Shown one piece after another: positions 36,964 through 47,439 of a DNA stretch of 64,000 nt. Under the pieces are notes generated by a model that saw only the letters and a program-made list of their open reading frames with translations, searched no databases and had not been told where the DNA came from. Origin of the DNA: Azadirachta indica (taxonomy: Eukaryota; Streptophyta; Magnoliopsida; Sapindales; Meliaceae). The position numbers and the translations under genes are program-made. The stretch spans positions 15,970,457 through 16,034,456 of the forward strand of contig CM040442.1 of the NCBI GenBank assembly GCA_022749755.1, read 5' to 3'. Position 1 is the stretch's first letter, and each line of letters opens with the position of its first letter.

Positions 36964-37531
36964 TCAAGGTTACCCCATGTGCATTGGTTGTTCCAGACTC
37001 CAACAACTCTTCGTGGGCATTAGGAGAAGAAATTCTTTTGAATTCTCTCTTCAATTTATTCAAATCGTACTTGAATTATCTTAATTTAGCAAGAAGCGTA
37101 GCTTTTACACTTGGCTGCAAACTTCTTGCCTTTAGGTTCATCTTACGAATCTGAAAAAAAGAAGGAAAAAGAAAAATCACATTATAAATTAAAATACTAA
37201 AACTTCTAAACATGAAGCAAAAAAAATGTTTCATGCAGTACTAAAGCCTTAGCTTCATACAGTCTAGAATATATCTCTTCAAACTTTTCCTTCTTCTAAT
37301 CTGTAAATTAAAGCAACGACATCCATTGAAGTTATAAAATTAAGAAGATTAGCTAAATTTTATACAATGAAATCAAATCTTAATTAAAAAAATGCTTTGA
37401 ATTGATCAGGACAATATAATAATAATAATAATACCTGCATTTGGAAGGAGAGAAGCAGAGTTGTATTTTTTAGAGAGATTTATGGAGAGCTTGTTGTACT
37501 GATTCTCGTATCCTCTGAAGACCTAACTCAT
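36964..37531 (-). pseudogene. Captured VTI1-type v-SNARE, exons 1-3
   Basis: The minus strand has exon 1 at 37531-37435 (ATG, then a TAG as codon 3, then VFRGYENQYNKLSINLSKKY), a donor gtatta, exon 2 at about 37300-37242 (EEIYSRLYEAKAL after a frameshift) and exon 3 at 37150-36964 (IRKMNLKARSLQPSVKATLL, then FKYDLNKLKREFKRISS and EELLESG). This is the N-terminal Habc-like part of plant VTI11/VTI12 v-SNAREs, which work in trans-Golgi, prevacuolar and vacuolar membrane fusion. The SNARE helix and membrane anchor are absent. The premature stop, the frameshift and the missing 3' exons make it a pseudogene. Introns are retained, so it was captured at DNA level. Confidence 0.8.
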
Positions 37532-37770
37532 TTTCGAAGAGTTTCAAGTTGAGTACGTAGATTGATCAAGGGTCCTCCATTTCCCCAAAATTTGAAGCGG
37601 ATGCATATATGCATACAAAAAAGCATTAAATGACATAAGTAGCAAGGCTAAATTTTTTTATGGTTTTCTATCAATTCTCGTAAAGGAAAAAGAAAGAAGA
37701 AAAATTGTACCAATTCAAGTTACATAAATCAACAATTAGAAATCGGAAAATAATCGGATCAGAGACTCAC

Positions 37771-38040
37771 CTTGAGAGCTCCGACGAGGTATTGAACTGG
37801 TGGATGCAGAGAACAAGTGAACGTAGATTTTCTAACACTAGACTGCCTAAAGACGAAGTTTTCCTACCTAAAAACCTAGTCGTACAATCGGATCAATGTT
37901 TGTCCATTAGTCCTGGCTTCATATCCATAAGGATTGGCAACGAAGTTGTCGCCAACTTGGTACCTCCCCGTCAAGTCGATCCTGTGCTTGGAGCACACCA
38001 CCTCCGACGGATATTCATATATTCAATCATGGGGAATCGG
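37771..38040 (-). pseudogene. Captured 5' exon of an unidentified gene
   Basis: One minus-strand frame reads YEYPSEVVCSKHRIDLTGRY, continues QVGDNFVANPYGYEARTNGQ and TLIRLYD, then after two stops LHPPVQYLVGALK ending exactly at a gtgagt donor (37770-37765). The composition, higher GC and splice donor suggest a real coding exon. I do not recognise the family. The frame has no upstream ATG, and two stops interrupt it. It lies upstream of the VTI1 fragment on the same strand. Confidence 0.5.
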
Positions 38041-38290
38041 TGAATAAAAGGTGAGTCAAGGATTGAACGGAGATCAGCGAGTTGGTGGTTTGGGTTTATG
38101 GTTTAGAGAAGGTGGATTGTCAAAGTGAGAAAGTAAGCGGATAGAATTAGTCCATTGGGAAAAATTTTAATTCGCCAAGCGTGGGAAAAGTTGGAGCCAA
38201 ATAATTCCCCAACAAAACGATGTCGTTTTTGGTTTTTCTTTTTATTAATCATCACACAATTTGTCATAAGTGGTAATGTCAATTTTAGCA
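38041..38290 (-). promoter_or_regulatory. Promoter-like flank captured with the unidentified exon
   Basis: Contains aaaacgacatcgttttg (complement of 38214-38230), a palindromic motif common upstream of plant housekeeping genes, and a moderately GC-rich leader. This suggests that the CACTA element captured the 5' end of a gene with its promoter. Confidence 0.4.
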
Positions 38291-39290
38291 ATTTTAATTA
38301 AATTGTCCGGTAAATTTGTTTATTTTAGCCGAAATTGTTGTCATTATTTTTATTTGAATATTCTTGCAACTATCTTAATTATATTCAAAAATAAATTGTT
38401 ATTCGATTTGAAATAAATTTGATTTAACGTGGTCTGAAATCCAACCACACAAAATTCATTCATAAATTGAATTGGAATCAAATTCAACTTAGTGATTCCA
38501 CTTCAGTTTGGTTTTAATTTGACCATAGTTAAATTTTATAATATTTAAATTTTTTAAAGTTATTTCAAATCTTAATTTAAAAATTAATTTGAAAATTTTA
38601 ATTTTAAAAATAATTAATAAACTTTAAATTTTTAATTTTTATAAAAATACTAACACACAATATTATAAATTATAAGTTTCAAATTATTTTATTTTAATCA
38701 TTTTAAATTTATAATTTCGTTTGTTTGGCTTTTTGTCAAATAATAATATGAAGGTTGGATTGCTTGCCATACATAATTAGTTATGAAATTAGATCTTATT
38801 ATAAATAGTAGTTTTCATGAAATTAACTTTTTAATCCATTTTTAATTAAAATAAACTTTCAATAAATCAAACAGAATCAAAATTATTGATTTATAAATTG
38901 AATCAAATTGATTTATTATATTTATGGACAAATATATAAGGCCATCTTGCAGTCCAATAACTAAGTATTTAATATGATTGTTCAAATTAATTTTTATAAA
39001 TAATAATAATAATTGATAGACAAATTTAAACACAAATTTGCATGTCTTAACCAAACTTTGTACTTTTCTCAATTAGAAAAATAAGTTCGTACTTAATTAA
39101 TTATATTTGTATTAAATTGTTTCGTATTAAGTTAATAATATTAGAATAACAACAATCATAATAAAAATAGAAAAAAATTGTATCCACAATTATAATAATG
39201 GATGAGTAATTATACTATTATATGTTATATAATAATAATTATTACATTAATTTATATATAAGCATATTAAAAGATTTTATAAAATATTTA
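38291..39290. other. AT-rich CACTA interior
   Basis: No gene seen; strongly AT-rich. Transposase sequence expected in an autonomous element is absent. Confidence 0.5.
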
Positions 39291-39589
39291 ATATTTAATT
39301 TTGTTGCTAATGCAACTTTAGGCGACTGTTAAAGTCATTGTCGATAACCTTTTTAGTGGTAACAAAACAACCTTTTAATAAAATTTTCTAGTTACAAGAA
39401 CAAAATTGTCTCCAATAACACTTTTAGCGATGACAAAACGTCCTCACAAAAGCTATTTTGGCGGCAACAATTTATTTGTCCCCATTAAGATGTTTAGCGA
39501 CAACAAACAATTGTCACCAAAGTCCTTTAGCGACGAATTTTTCAGCGTTGCTAAAAAGTTTGTCGTTGAAAAAAATTTTTCTTGTAGTA
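39290..39589. repeat. CACTA right subterminal repeat array
   Basis: Repeated blocks such as tttagcgatgacaaaacgtc, tttagcgacaacaaacaatt and gcgttgctaaaaag, mirror images of the left array, run up to the terminal tttttcttgtagta. Confidence 0.85.
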
Positions 39590-41590
39590 TCAAGAAGACC
39601 ACTTTCTTTTCTTAAATGTACTTGTATATACAAGGCTCATCAATATTTTACTCGAAACCATAAGATTTGATCGTCTCATCAAATCTTAAGTTCCAAGATC
39701 TTAAAGCTTGCTTGAGTCCATAAATAGACTTAAGTAGCTTGCAAACTTTCAACTCTTGGTCTTCTACCACAAACATTATGGTTGCACTTTACAGATGCTC
39801 TAATCAAGATAGCATTCAAAAAAGTTGTCTTGACATTCAATTGCCACATCTCACAATTGAGACATGCAACAATGAATAAAAGAATACAAATAGATTTAAG
39901 CATGGCCACTCACAAAAAAGTCTCCTTATAGTTGACTTCCTCTTTTTCGGCATAACTCTTTGCCGTTAGCCTTGCTTTGAAAGTCTTTACTTTCCTATCC
40001 ACACATCTTTTTCTCTTAAAGATCCATTTACACCCAGTAAGCCTAACATCTTCAGGTGACCTATAAGTTCCAAGACTAAATTGAAGTACACGAACTCCAT
40101 TTCTTGGTTTATGACTTTTTGCCATTTTTTCTTATCAATATCCTTCATTACATGCCTATATGTCAATGGATCATCTTGGTTTGTATCGAATATAACAACT
40201 TGTGCTTCTCCATTCTCTTTGTAGCGAGCAAGTAGTCTCACAATCCTTCCACTACGTCGAGGCACTATGGTGTTTTGATCAGGAACAATAGTCTCCTAAT
40301 TTCATTGTTCATTAACTGTTGATAGTAAAGGTTTGATCTAATCAAAATGTTACTCCTTCAATACAACCTTACTACAAGGTTTGAAGTTTGTCATGTAGTC
40401 ATTCTCGAGAAAAGTAGCATTTGTTGATATAAACACTTTTTTCTTTTAAGGACTATAGATCAAACCTCCTCTTAGTGCCTTTAAGATAACCTACAAATAG
40501 ATACACCTCTGTTAGTGGTTTTAACTTCCTAGTCTTTCTTTTTAGCACATGTACTGGGCACCCGTATATGCAAAAATATCTTAAACTAGGTTTATGAAAA
40601 TTTCACAACTTTAGAGGCATATAATGAATAGACTTGGAAGGTACTATACCAGGATGTAGATAGCAATTTGTAGTGCACATCCTCAAAAAGAAAGTGGCAA
40701 TAAAGAGTAGCGCATAATAGATCTAACCATATGAAGTAGGATTCTATTTCTCCTTTTTACAACACCATTCTACTGTCGTGCTCTAGGTGCTATAAGTTGG
40801 GATACAATGCCATGCTTTAGTAAATAATCCTTGAACTTTGAGTCAAGGTATTCACCTCCTCGATCTGATTAAAGAATTTTAAGTGATTTATCTAATTGCT
40901 TTTCAGTTTCTGCTAAGAATTCTTTAACTTTCCAAACATTTTGCATTTTTTTTGCATTAGGTATACGTAACCATATCTAAAATAATCATCAATAAAATTG
41001 ACGAAATATTCATAACTATTTCTAGCTTATACATTTAATGAACCGCAGACTTCACTATGTACAAGTTCAATGGTTCTTTGACCTTCTTGCCCTTTGTTCA
41101 GAAAGGTCTTTTAGTCATTTTTATTTTAAGTTGTAATTTAGCTTATTCATAATATAATTTATCTTAAACTAGGTAAAAGCTGATGATAGTGACTCAAGAA
41201 TGATGCTGATTGAGTACACTCATCAATGGTTACACCATGGATCACTGTCTCATTCATGTAATTCACCATGTTCAAAGCATGATCTAACTAGAACACCATT
41301 TTTCATTTTTATATTCACGTAGCTTCATGATGTAATTGATCCGAAGGTTGCCCAAACATGGCCCGGAGGGACTCTGATATCTCATATGCAATCTCTATCC
41401 ATTCGTGTTGTTGTCTAAGCACATTGTTCACACTAGCTAAGATGTAGCAACGAGCTTTGTTATTGGCTTGAATTCAATTATCAGATCACTCTTGTACATT
41501 ATGAGATACATTGGCAATAGGTTTTGGAGGACATTCCTCAAGGAGAACAAACTTTTGGCTCTCACATATTAACATTATATTAATATTACT
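39590..41590 (-). pseudogene. Copia gag, integrase and 5' part of reverse transcriptase
   Basis: Reading down the minus strand: about 41560-41170 has a gag segment (ANNKARCYILASVNNVL, IAYEISESLRAMFGQPS, HALNMVNYMNE). About 41110-40690 holds the integrase core (SEVCGSLN, YEYFVNFIDDYFRYGYVYL, SDRGGEYLDSKFKDYLLKHG, with the DDE-type Asp in FIDD). About 40270-39910 gives the start of RT (DDPLTYRHVMKDIDKKKWQK, LTGCKWIFKRKR, KTFKARLTAKSYAEKEEVNY). About 39750-39600 gives LKSIYGLKQALRSWNLRFDE, then the CACTA insertion. The gag-to-integrase interval is much too short, so protease and zinc-knuckle were deleted. Stops and frameshifts make it non-functional. Confidence 0.85.
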
Positions 41591-42227
41591 CTTTCATTTT
41601 ATAAAATTTTAACCATTCAACTTTTTATTTGCAAGTAAAGCAATAATGGGATTAGTTGTAAACATTATTGTTGAAATACATAAATAAAGCATTTAATGTA
41701 CTTAACTTAATATCATAATATTTTTTGGAATAGTAAACATGATGCATGATATATATATAACAAACACATAATTAAATTACTAAACGATGATGATTCAATT
41801 TTACAATTAATGTGCTGCCATAAGGTAAGTCACACGGATATAATTGAATTGAGACTATTTCATTTAATAAATGAAATGCAAAATATTTCATATTTTCATT
41901 CATTTATTAATTATCGCTAATTTTTAGTCACTATACAATTAATAATTTAATTTGTATCTTTAAGTTTAAGCCATTATTTTGGATTCTAATAACTTAACTC
42001 CAAAATGTTACTGTAAGTTAGGTCAATTTTGAAATATATTATCTTAATTCTGTTGTTAGGAAGGCAACCTTGATATTAATATAGATAGACAAGCTCCATA
42101 GGAAGGACAAAATATAAGCATTGCTAAGTGTTACCTATATCTCAGGGTGTTATACTAACAACGGAGATTATAGGGTATATTGTGATATATTCCTCCCCCA
42201 CTCTGTTTTAAAAACTATGTGTTTCTA
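41591..42227. other. AT-rich sequence with one copy of a direct repeat
   Basis: Positions 41671-41797 match 44527-44640. No gene seen. Confidence 0.6.
41671..41797 (+). repeat. Direct repeat, copy A
   Basis: Shares attttttggaata, atgcatgatatatat and acaaacacataattaaatta with 44527-44640. The two copies flank a 2.7-kb block containing a Mutator-like element and could be remnants of one retroelement duplicated or split here. Confidence 0.75.
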
Positions 42228-43922
42228 ATTATAAAAGGAAAAATGCCTTAGACCCCGCTCAAGTTTGAGCTAATTATTCATCACCACCCTAAAGTTTAAA
42301 AAGTACCCTATTATGTCCAATCATTAGTTTGACTAACGTCAAATTGATTTTTTAAGGGTAATTCATCTTTTATCTTTATAAAAATAATAAAATATTAAAG
42401 AATTTAGTTTTTATTAACATTATTTTCTTTTTATAATTTATAAATAAAATATATAATAAAATAAATACAAAATAATAAAATAACCCCTTAATCCTTAAAT
42501 TGGTGCCTAAGCTTCTTCTCCCCAGGCGCATCTTCCCTTACCCGTTCTTCTCAGTAGCCTTTCTAATCATCATCCTCAATAATGATGGTAGTGGTCGTCA
42601 TTCCAATGACACAACCAACTTCCTTTCTCCCTCCCTTCTCTTTCTCTCTCACTAATCTTACAAACCCACTATTAATTTCCTAACCAACTCTGATTTAGAA
42701 TAATACCAAACTCATTGGTAAGAAATCTGGGAGAATTTTAGAGGGCAAAAATGGTGACCCTTACCACCATTAATTTCCCAACCAAAACCCACACCTTTAA
42801 TTTCTTAACCAAAACCAGCAAAGAATGATAATCAACGTCGTACCTAAATGCTCTATCTCTCTCCTCTTCCACGAATCTTGAACCCATTCTTTGGTCGCAA
42901 TTATCACTCCCCTTCAACCATTGTGGTCTCTCTCCATTTGAATGAAATCACACCCAGCTATAGGAAACTGTCGTCATTGTCGCCGAATGCCGCAAATTTT
43001 CCCATGAGCGTTTGAGTGGTGTTTTGTTTTATGAATTTTTTATTGAACTGAAAATGTTGTAAATTGTTGTTTTTATGTACGATAGATGATTAGATTATGG
43101 TGTTGGTAGAGGTGGAAGTCCAACATTGCATCCTTATTTGAGAAGGATTTGGGATGGGAGGGGAAAAATGGCTTATGAGCTCAAAAGGGAGTGGAAAGGT
43201 GCTGCTAGGAACTTAATTTAGGGTTTTTGTATTGTTTTTGTATTTTTTTAATATTGAATTATATTTTATTGGTAATAAAGTAATTACTTTACTTAAAAAT
43301 AAAAATCTTAATTTGATTCAAATTTATCAACTTAATTTCTTTTGTTTTTATGCAATTGGATAAGAAGTAGATTTTGATTTGGAATACATATGAATTTTTT
43401 ATCTAATTGAGCAATAATTTACAGATTCTTGAATTGTTTTCGTATTTTTTAATATTAAATTATATTTTGTCATTAATAAAAACAATTCCTTTACATAGAA
43501 ATAAAAATTTTAATTTGATTTCAATTCATTAACTTATTTTTTTAATTTTTATGTAATTTGAATAAGAAGTAGATTTCGATTTGGTGATACATATAAATTT
43601 TTTACTTGATTGGGTAATGATTAAGTAATAGATTAGTGGAAAAGAAAAGATTAGTTAGAAGACTTTTTTTAATTAGAGAGATAAAAAAATTTAAAATATA
43701 TTAGATTTAAAATTTTTAAATTTTTTGACTTATGGGACCCGTAATTGACTTATGGGTCCCATTTGTTCCCTCATTATGTCATAAAGGTTAAAATACTAAA
43801 AATATTGTTTTTCCGCTAGTCAAACTAATGATTGAATGTAACGGGATATATTTTAAACTTTATTTCGGTGATAGGTAATTAGCTCAAATTTGAGGGGGTT
43901 TAAAGTATTTTTTATTATAAAA
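42228..43922. mobile_element. Mutator-like element (42237-43913), perfect 9-bp target duplication
   Basis: Long terminal inverted repeats: the left end ggaaaaatgccttagacccc and the reverse-complemented right end aaaaaatactttaaacccc continue for more than 100 bp with shared blocks (TTTGAGCTAATTA, CAATCATTAGTTTGACTA). An exact 9-bp duplication, attataaaa, flanks it at 42228-42236 and 43914-43922. The interior (about 42480-43020) is less AT-rich, with cttcttctcc and ctctctctc runs that resemble a plant 5' UTR, but I see no transposase and no recognisable protein. It could be a Pack-MULE. Confidence 0.85.
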
Positions 43923-43978
43923 CATAAGATGTGTTATAACCCCAGTAAATTGTTATATGGAAAAATGCTCCTAACCCC

Positions 43979-44500
43979 CCTAGGTTTGAGTTAATTATCT
44001 AGTTCCCCTTTAATGTTTTGAAAATACTTTGATATAATTATGCACTTCCCCTTAAATGTTTCGAAAATGCTTTGGAAACCCCTATCTTTACCTCTGTCTT
44101 AGTTAAAAAAAGCACTTTTAGGTGCAAATACCTTAGTACCCTTTAATGTTGATATGTAAGCCCAAATGTCAATGTATGTCAAATGTGTGCATACTTTTTG
44201 AAAATTGAAAAATTGTAATTACCATATTATTCGCTCTAAAAAATGCAAAAAGACAAAAGTGTCCTTTTCTCAATTTTGTCTTATATGTCCACAAAATTAA
44301 ACAATGCAATGGTAACATGAGTAATAACAGCAACAAAGTCAAAAGTATCCAAGCACCAATAGAAACTTCCCAGCGGTTAAAAAAAATGGCCTAGACGTAT
44401 CTAAGAACCATGCACTTCTTCCCAATATCAACAAATTCATCTCATCTTCTTTCTATCACCATCTGCATTCCACGAAGCCCATCTCACTATTATTCACAAA
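43979..44500 (+). mobile_element. Truncated relative of the neighbouring Mutator-like element
   Basis: Starts ggaaaaatgctcctaacccc, then aggtttgagttaattat, clearly the same terminal family as at 42237. The matching right end was not found; the rest is AT-rich and non-coding. Confidence 0.55.
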
Positions 44501-44526
44501 TCTTTTTATTTTCATTATCAGCATTG

Positions 44527-44640
44527 TTGCTGAAATAAATAAATAAAGTATTTAATATACTTAATATCACAATATTTTTTGGAATATTAAACATAATGCA
44601 TGATATATATGACAAACACATAATTAAATTATTAAGCTTT
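44527..44640 (+). repeat. Direct repeat, copy B
   Basis: See 41671-41797. It lies directly next to the end of the pararetrovirus-like region. Confidence 0.75.
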
Positions 44641-45760
44641 CTATAGCTGTTGTTTATAAGAATTATCGTCAACTTTTGTGCTTATGATAATAAGAATAGG
44701 CCTAGATACTTCATGGGCTTCAAAGATTTGTTTTGTTGTGAGCCTGTGGATTCTTTTGAGTTTCTTATTTTGTCTTTTAAGTTTTTGTAACTCACACTGA
44801 ATTTGTTCATGTTGGGCAATGGTGATCTCTAAGGCTTCATTACATTTTGTAGCATTGGTATTGCTCAAATTTATTACTTGTTCAACTGGGTTGAATTTTG
44901 CTGAGTTTATCTTGTGAATGATAAACTTTTCGATAACACATTCTCCTATGGTTTCTAAGAAATTGCAGCATGCTAATAGATCTTAAATATCTTATTGAGT
45001 AAGATCTTCTGGGCATATAAGAACAATTTTTGGGCTTTCTTCCTTCAAGCTAGTATTTTTCATAACCATAGTTTCTCTTGGGAAAGAAATTGAAGTTCTC
45101 CCATCTATCCACCTTCCAATTTGTGGCTTTAATGGACCACAAAAGGTTTATTATTCTGGTCATAGTCATTGACCCATTTAGACGAAAACACTAGCTCATT
45201 TTGCTTGAAAGTTTAAAGCTATATAACTTATCCTTCTCCAACTAATCTGGTGACAGGAATATTGGTGTGGTTCATAGGGAAAATATGAGTTTGGACTTTG
45301 TAAGTCATGGTATGATAGACTCCCAAGGGTAATTCATTTGGGTTCATGTCTTGTTTATATAAACTGGATCATGATTTTTATGGTGTTGGCTAGGTGGGTT
45401 TTTCAAGATCCAGGGTAAAGTTTAGTTTTATTGAATAACAATATGACCATTGTTGATGCCTACTTCAATAACAACAATCAAAGCTTTTTGAAAATATCGC
45501 CATCTTATATCTACAGGAGCTATAAAACAAATAACATTTTTGCCTCTAAGAAACAAAGGCTAAAGTTTAATTTTGGTTACACCAAAATGAATTCTTGTAA
45601 CCTTCACTATTGTGGCGGTGAATATCTAATTCTAAAAGTATTAATAGACAAGTCTCTTTAAAGCTAGAAGAAACAAACTATATAAGGACTTCAGAAGACT
45701 TATAAAAATGATTTAATTTGGGTTGTCTAAAGGGGAACTACAACATTATGGTGGCTAGAA
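44641..45760 (-). pseudogene. Movement-protein-like region of an endogenous pararetrovirus or retroelement (decayed)
   Basis: The minus strand between about 45640 and 45130 gives broken frames whose order of hydrophobic strands, with a VYHTMTYKVQ-like segment and a later WVNDYD-like segment, resembles the 30K-type movement protein carried by plant caulimovirids and related retroelements. It is followed (44868-44641) by a 75-residue open piece rich in E, Q and K (QHEQIQCELQKLKRQNKK), a likely coiled coil. A tRNA-Met-type primer site lies upstream on the same strand. The region is dead, with many stops. The family call is by pattern only; a Gypsy-like element is the alternative. Confidence 0.4.
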
Positions 45761-46245
45761 AATTATTTACATCGTAAAATTTATATGTGGATTTAGAGAA
45801 TCTAGATGAAAAGGTTGAATAGTCTTTGGATCTCTCTCGAGTTGTGCTTCAGATGGAAGCTTGTGATAGAGGAAGAGCTAGAAGATAAGGCTTTTAAACT
45901 AAAGGCTTTTGTTTCAGTCTTTGCTATCCATAGTACTAAATTGCCTTGATCTAGGTCTTAATGCCTAAGAGAATATAAATCTGATAGAATTTCTTCTTGT
46001 TGGTGATAAGCGCTTAAAATTCGCCTTCTTGGCGTAACAAATGGGCACCACACCAAGACTTATAATAATCTTTTGATTAATTTTTCTTAACTTTAGACAA
46101 CTACAACTAAAACTCAGTTTTTAGTTTAGGAACACTTGTAATATTTTTGGTGTTGAAGATCCTACTTTAGTGATAACTATAGAGCATACTCTACCATAAG
46201 GAAGAGAGAAGCTCAAACAAAAGAAAACTGCTTTTAGAAGTACTA
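45761..46245 (-). other. Leader region between primer site and movement-protein-like frames
   Basis: No gene recognised on either strand; only short frames. Its position just after the primer site fits an untranslated leader or a decayed first frame. Confidence 0.35.
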
Positions 46246-46257
46246 GCTTTGATACCA
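46246..46257 (-). promoter_or_regulatory. Primer binding site for initiator tRNA-Met
   Basis: The minus strand reads TGGTATCAAAGC, 11 of 12 identical to the tRNA-iMet primer site TGGTATCAGAGC used by caulimovirids and many LTR retrotransposons. Confidence 0.6.
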
Positions 46258-46581
46258 AAACAAAGAAAATCCAAACAAGTTTTGATACAAAGAAAAACAA
46301 ATATTCTTTTAATTGGGATGGAGCTCTTAAGCAAGTCTATGAAATATGCCTTTTACAATACTAATAGGCTTCTTATACAGACACATGGAAGGAATCTAAG
46401 CAATACTATAATTATCAAACATCCTTATTTCTAAACTATTGTAAGGTGCTTCCTTATCTTTAAGGAATCATCATTTATGGCTCACATCCTAATAATATAA
46501 TCTTCATACACATTATCTAAAACAAACTTATATTACATTATTTCGTGGTTTCCATATATGTGTCAAGACGGTGGAAGACTA
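46258..46581. other. AT-rich stretch, no gene seen
   Basis: Should contain the end of the element whose primer site lies at 46246; no LTR end was found. Confidence 0.4.
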
Positions 46582-47300
46582 TAACATTCCTGATTTTATA
46601 AAATTGGCAAAGTTTCCCCTATAATGCAAATGCGTACCAAATTTATATGACTTGCAAACTTTAAAATTTTATTTTAAATACTTCTAATTAAAATTCAACC
46701 TCAATTGCTTCATTTCATTCCTCAACAAAATATACCAACATTAATACCCATGACACTCAAATGCTAATTATATAGTTATGCTATAACTGTACAATATATA
46801 TTTACACATCAGTAACAACACATTTACAAATATCTATTTATTGTCACAAGTTTAAAAAATACAAAACCATCCTTCTAGAGAAACAACTATCTCTTATCTA
46901 TTTTGTCTCTAACATTACTAAAAACCTCATAAGTAGAGTAAACTAATACCCAATAGATATTTATATATAAAGGTAATTTTAGAATTTTAAAATAAACAAA
47001 TTTTCATATAAAATATTTTCTTATTTCCAACAATAAACTTAATAAAATATCAAGATAAAAATTCAAAACCAACATCCATAAAAATAACACGGACACATTT
47101 ATTCTTTTATTATAAACAATTCTAATTAATTCATTCTATGCATACTTTTGGGGTACTATTCCCAAAGACTATTACTCATAAACGATCAAACATGCTTTTG
47201 GGGTATTATTCCTAAGGATTGTTGTCTATAATCAAATGTTCTTTTTGAGCATTATTCTTAGAGATCATCATTTCAAAATTTTTTTTTGCAAGCTTTCACT
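46582..47300 (+). repeat. LTR-like repeat, plus orientation
   Basis: Begins ataacattcctgattt and resembles the reverse complement of 48950-49710, including ttttaaaattt near its start and tandem ggggta(c/t)tattcc blocks at 47150-47260. The family start tgtaacatccctaattc is typical of Ty3-type LTRs. Confidence 0.6.
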
Positions 47301-47439
47301 GTGGGACCAAAATCACATCCAAAGTCATCATGTAATACTCTAATTTTTTTATCAATGCATATATACAGAAATTAGAAAAAATTAATAATAATAAAAGAGA
47401 ATATTCATTTGGTAGAGATTACTTGATTATTGATGGAAA

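Larger units (their letters stand above)
33726..39589 (-). mobile_element. CACTA (En/Spm-like) element carrying host gene fragments (Pack-CACTA)
   Basis: The ends are TACTACAAAAAAATA (33726) and, reverse-complemented, TACTACAAGAAAAAT (39589), close to the CACTACAAGAAAA inverted repeat of plant CACTA elements. The first base is T, not C, at both ends. Just inside each end (33726-34180 and about 39290-39589) are dense repeats such as gcgacaacatgatgtcgtcg and ttagcgacaacaaacaattg, alternating with their complements. These are the usual subterminal transposase-binding arrays. No 3-bp target duplication is clear. It was inserted into the Copia RT gene. No TNPA or TNPD (transposase) homology was found. 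The interior holds MATH, VTI1 and one unidentified gene fragment, all on the minus strand. Confidence 0.8.

Noticed and set aside
36915..37154. 79-residue plus-strand frame
   Set aside because: Shadow of VTI1 exon 3 on the opposite strand.
37705..38043. 112-residue plus-strand frame
   Set aside because: Antisense to the captured exon, which ends at a good splice donor on the minus strand; the plus frame has no recognisable domain.
45431..45661. 76-residue plus-strand frame
   Set aside because: Antisense to the movement-protein-like frames, no homology pattern.
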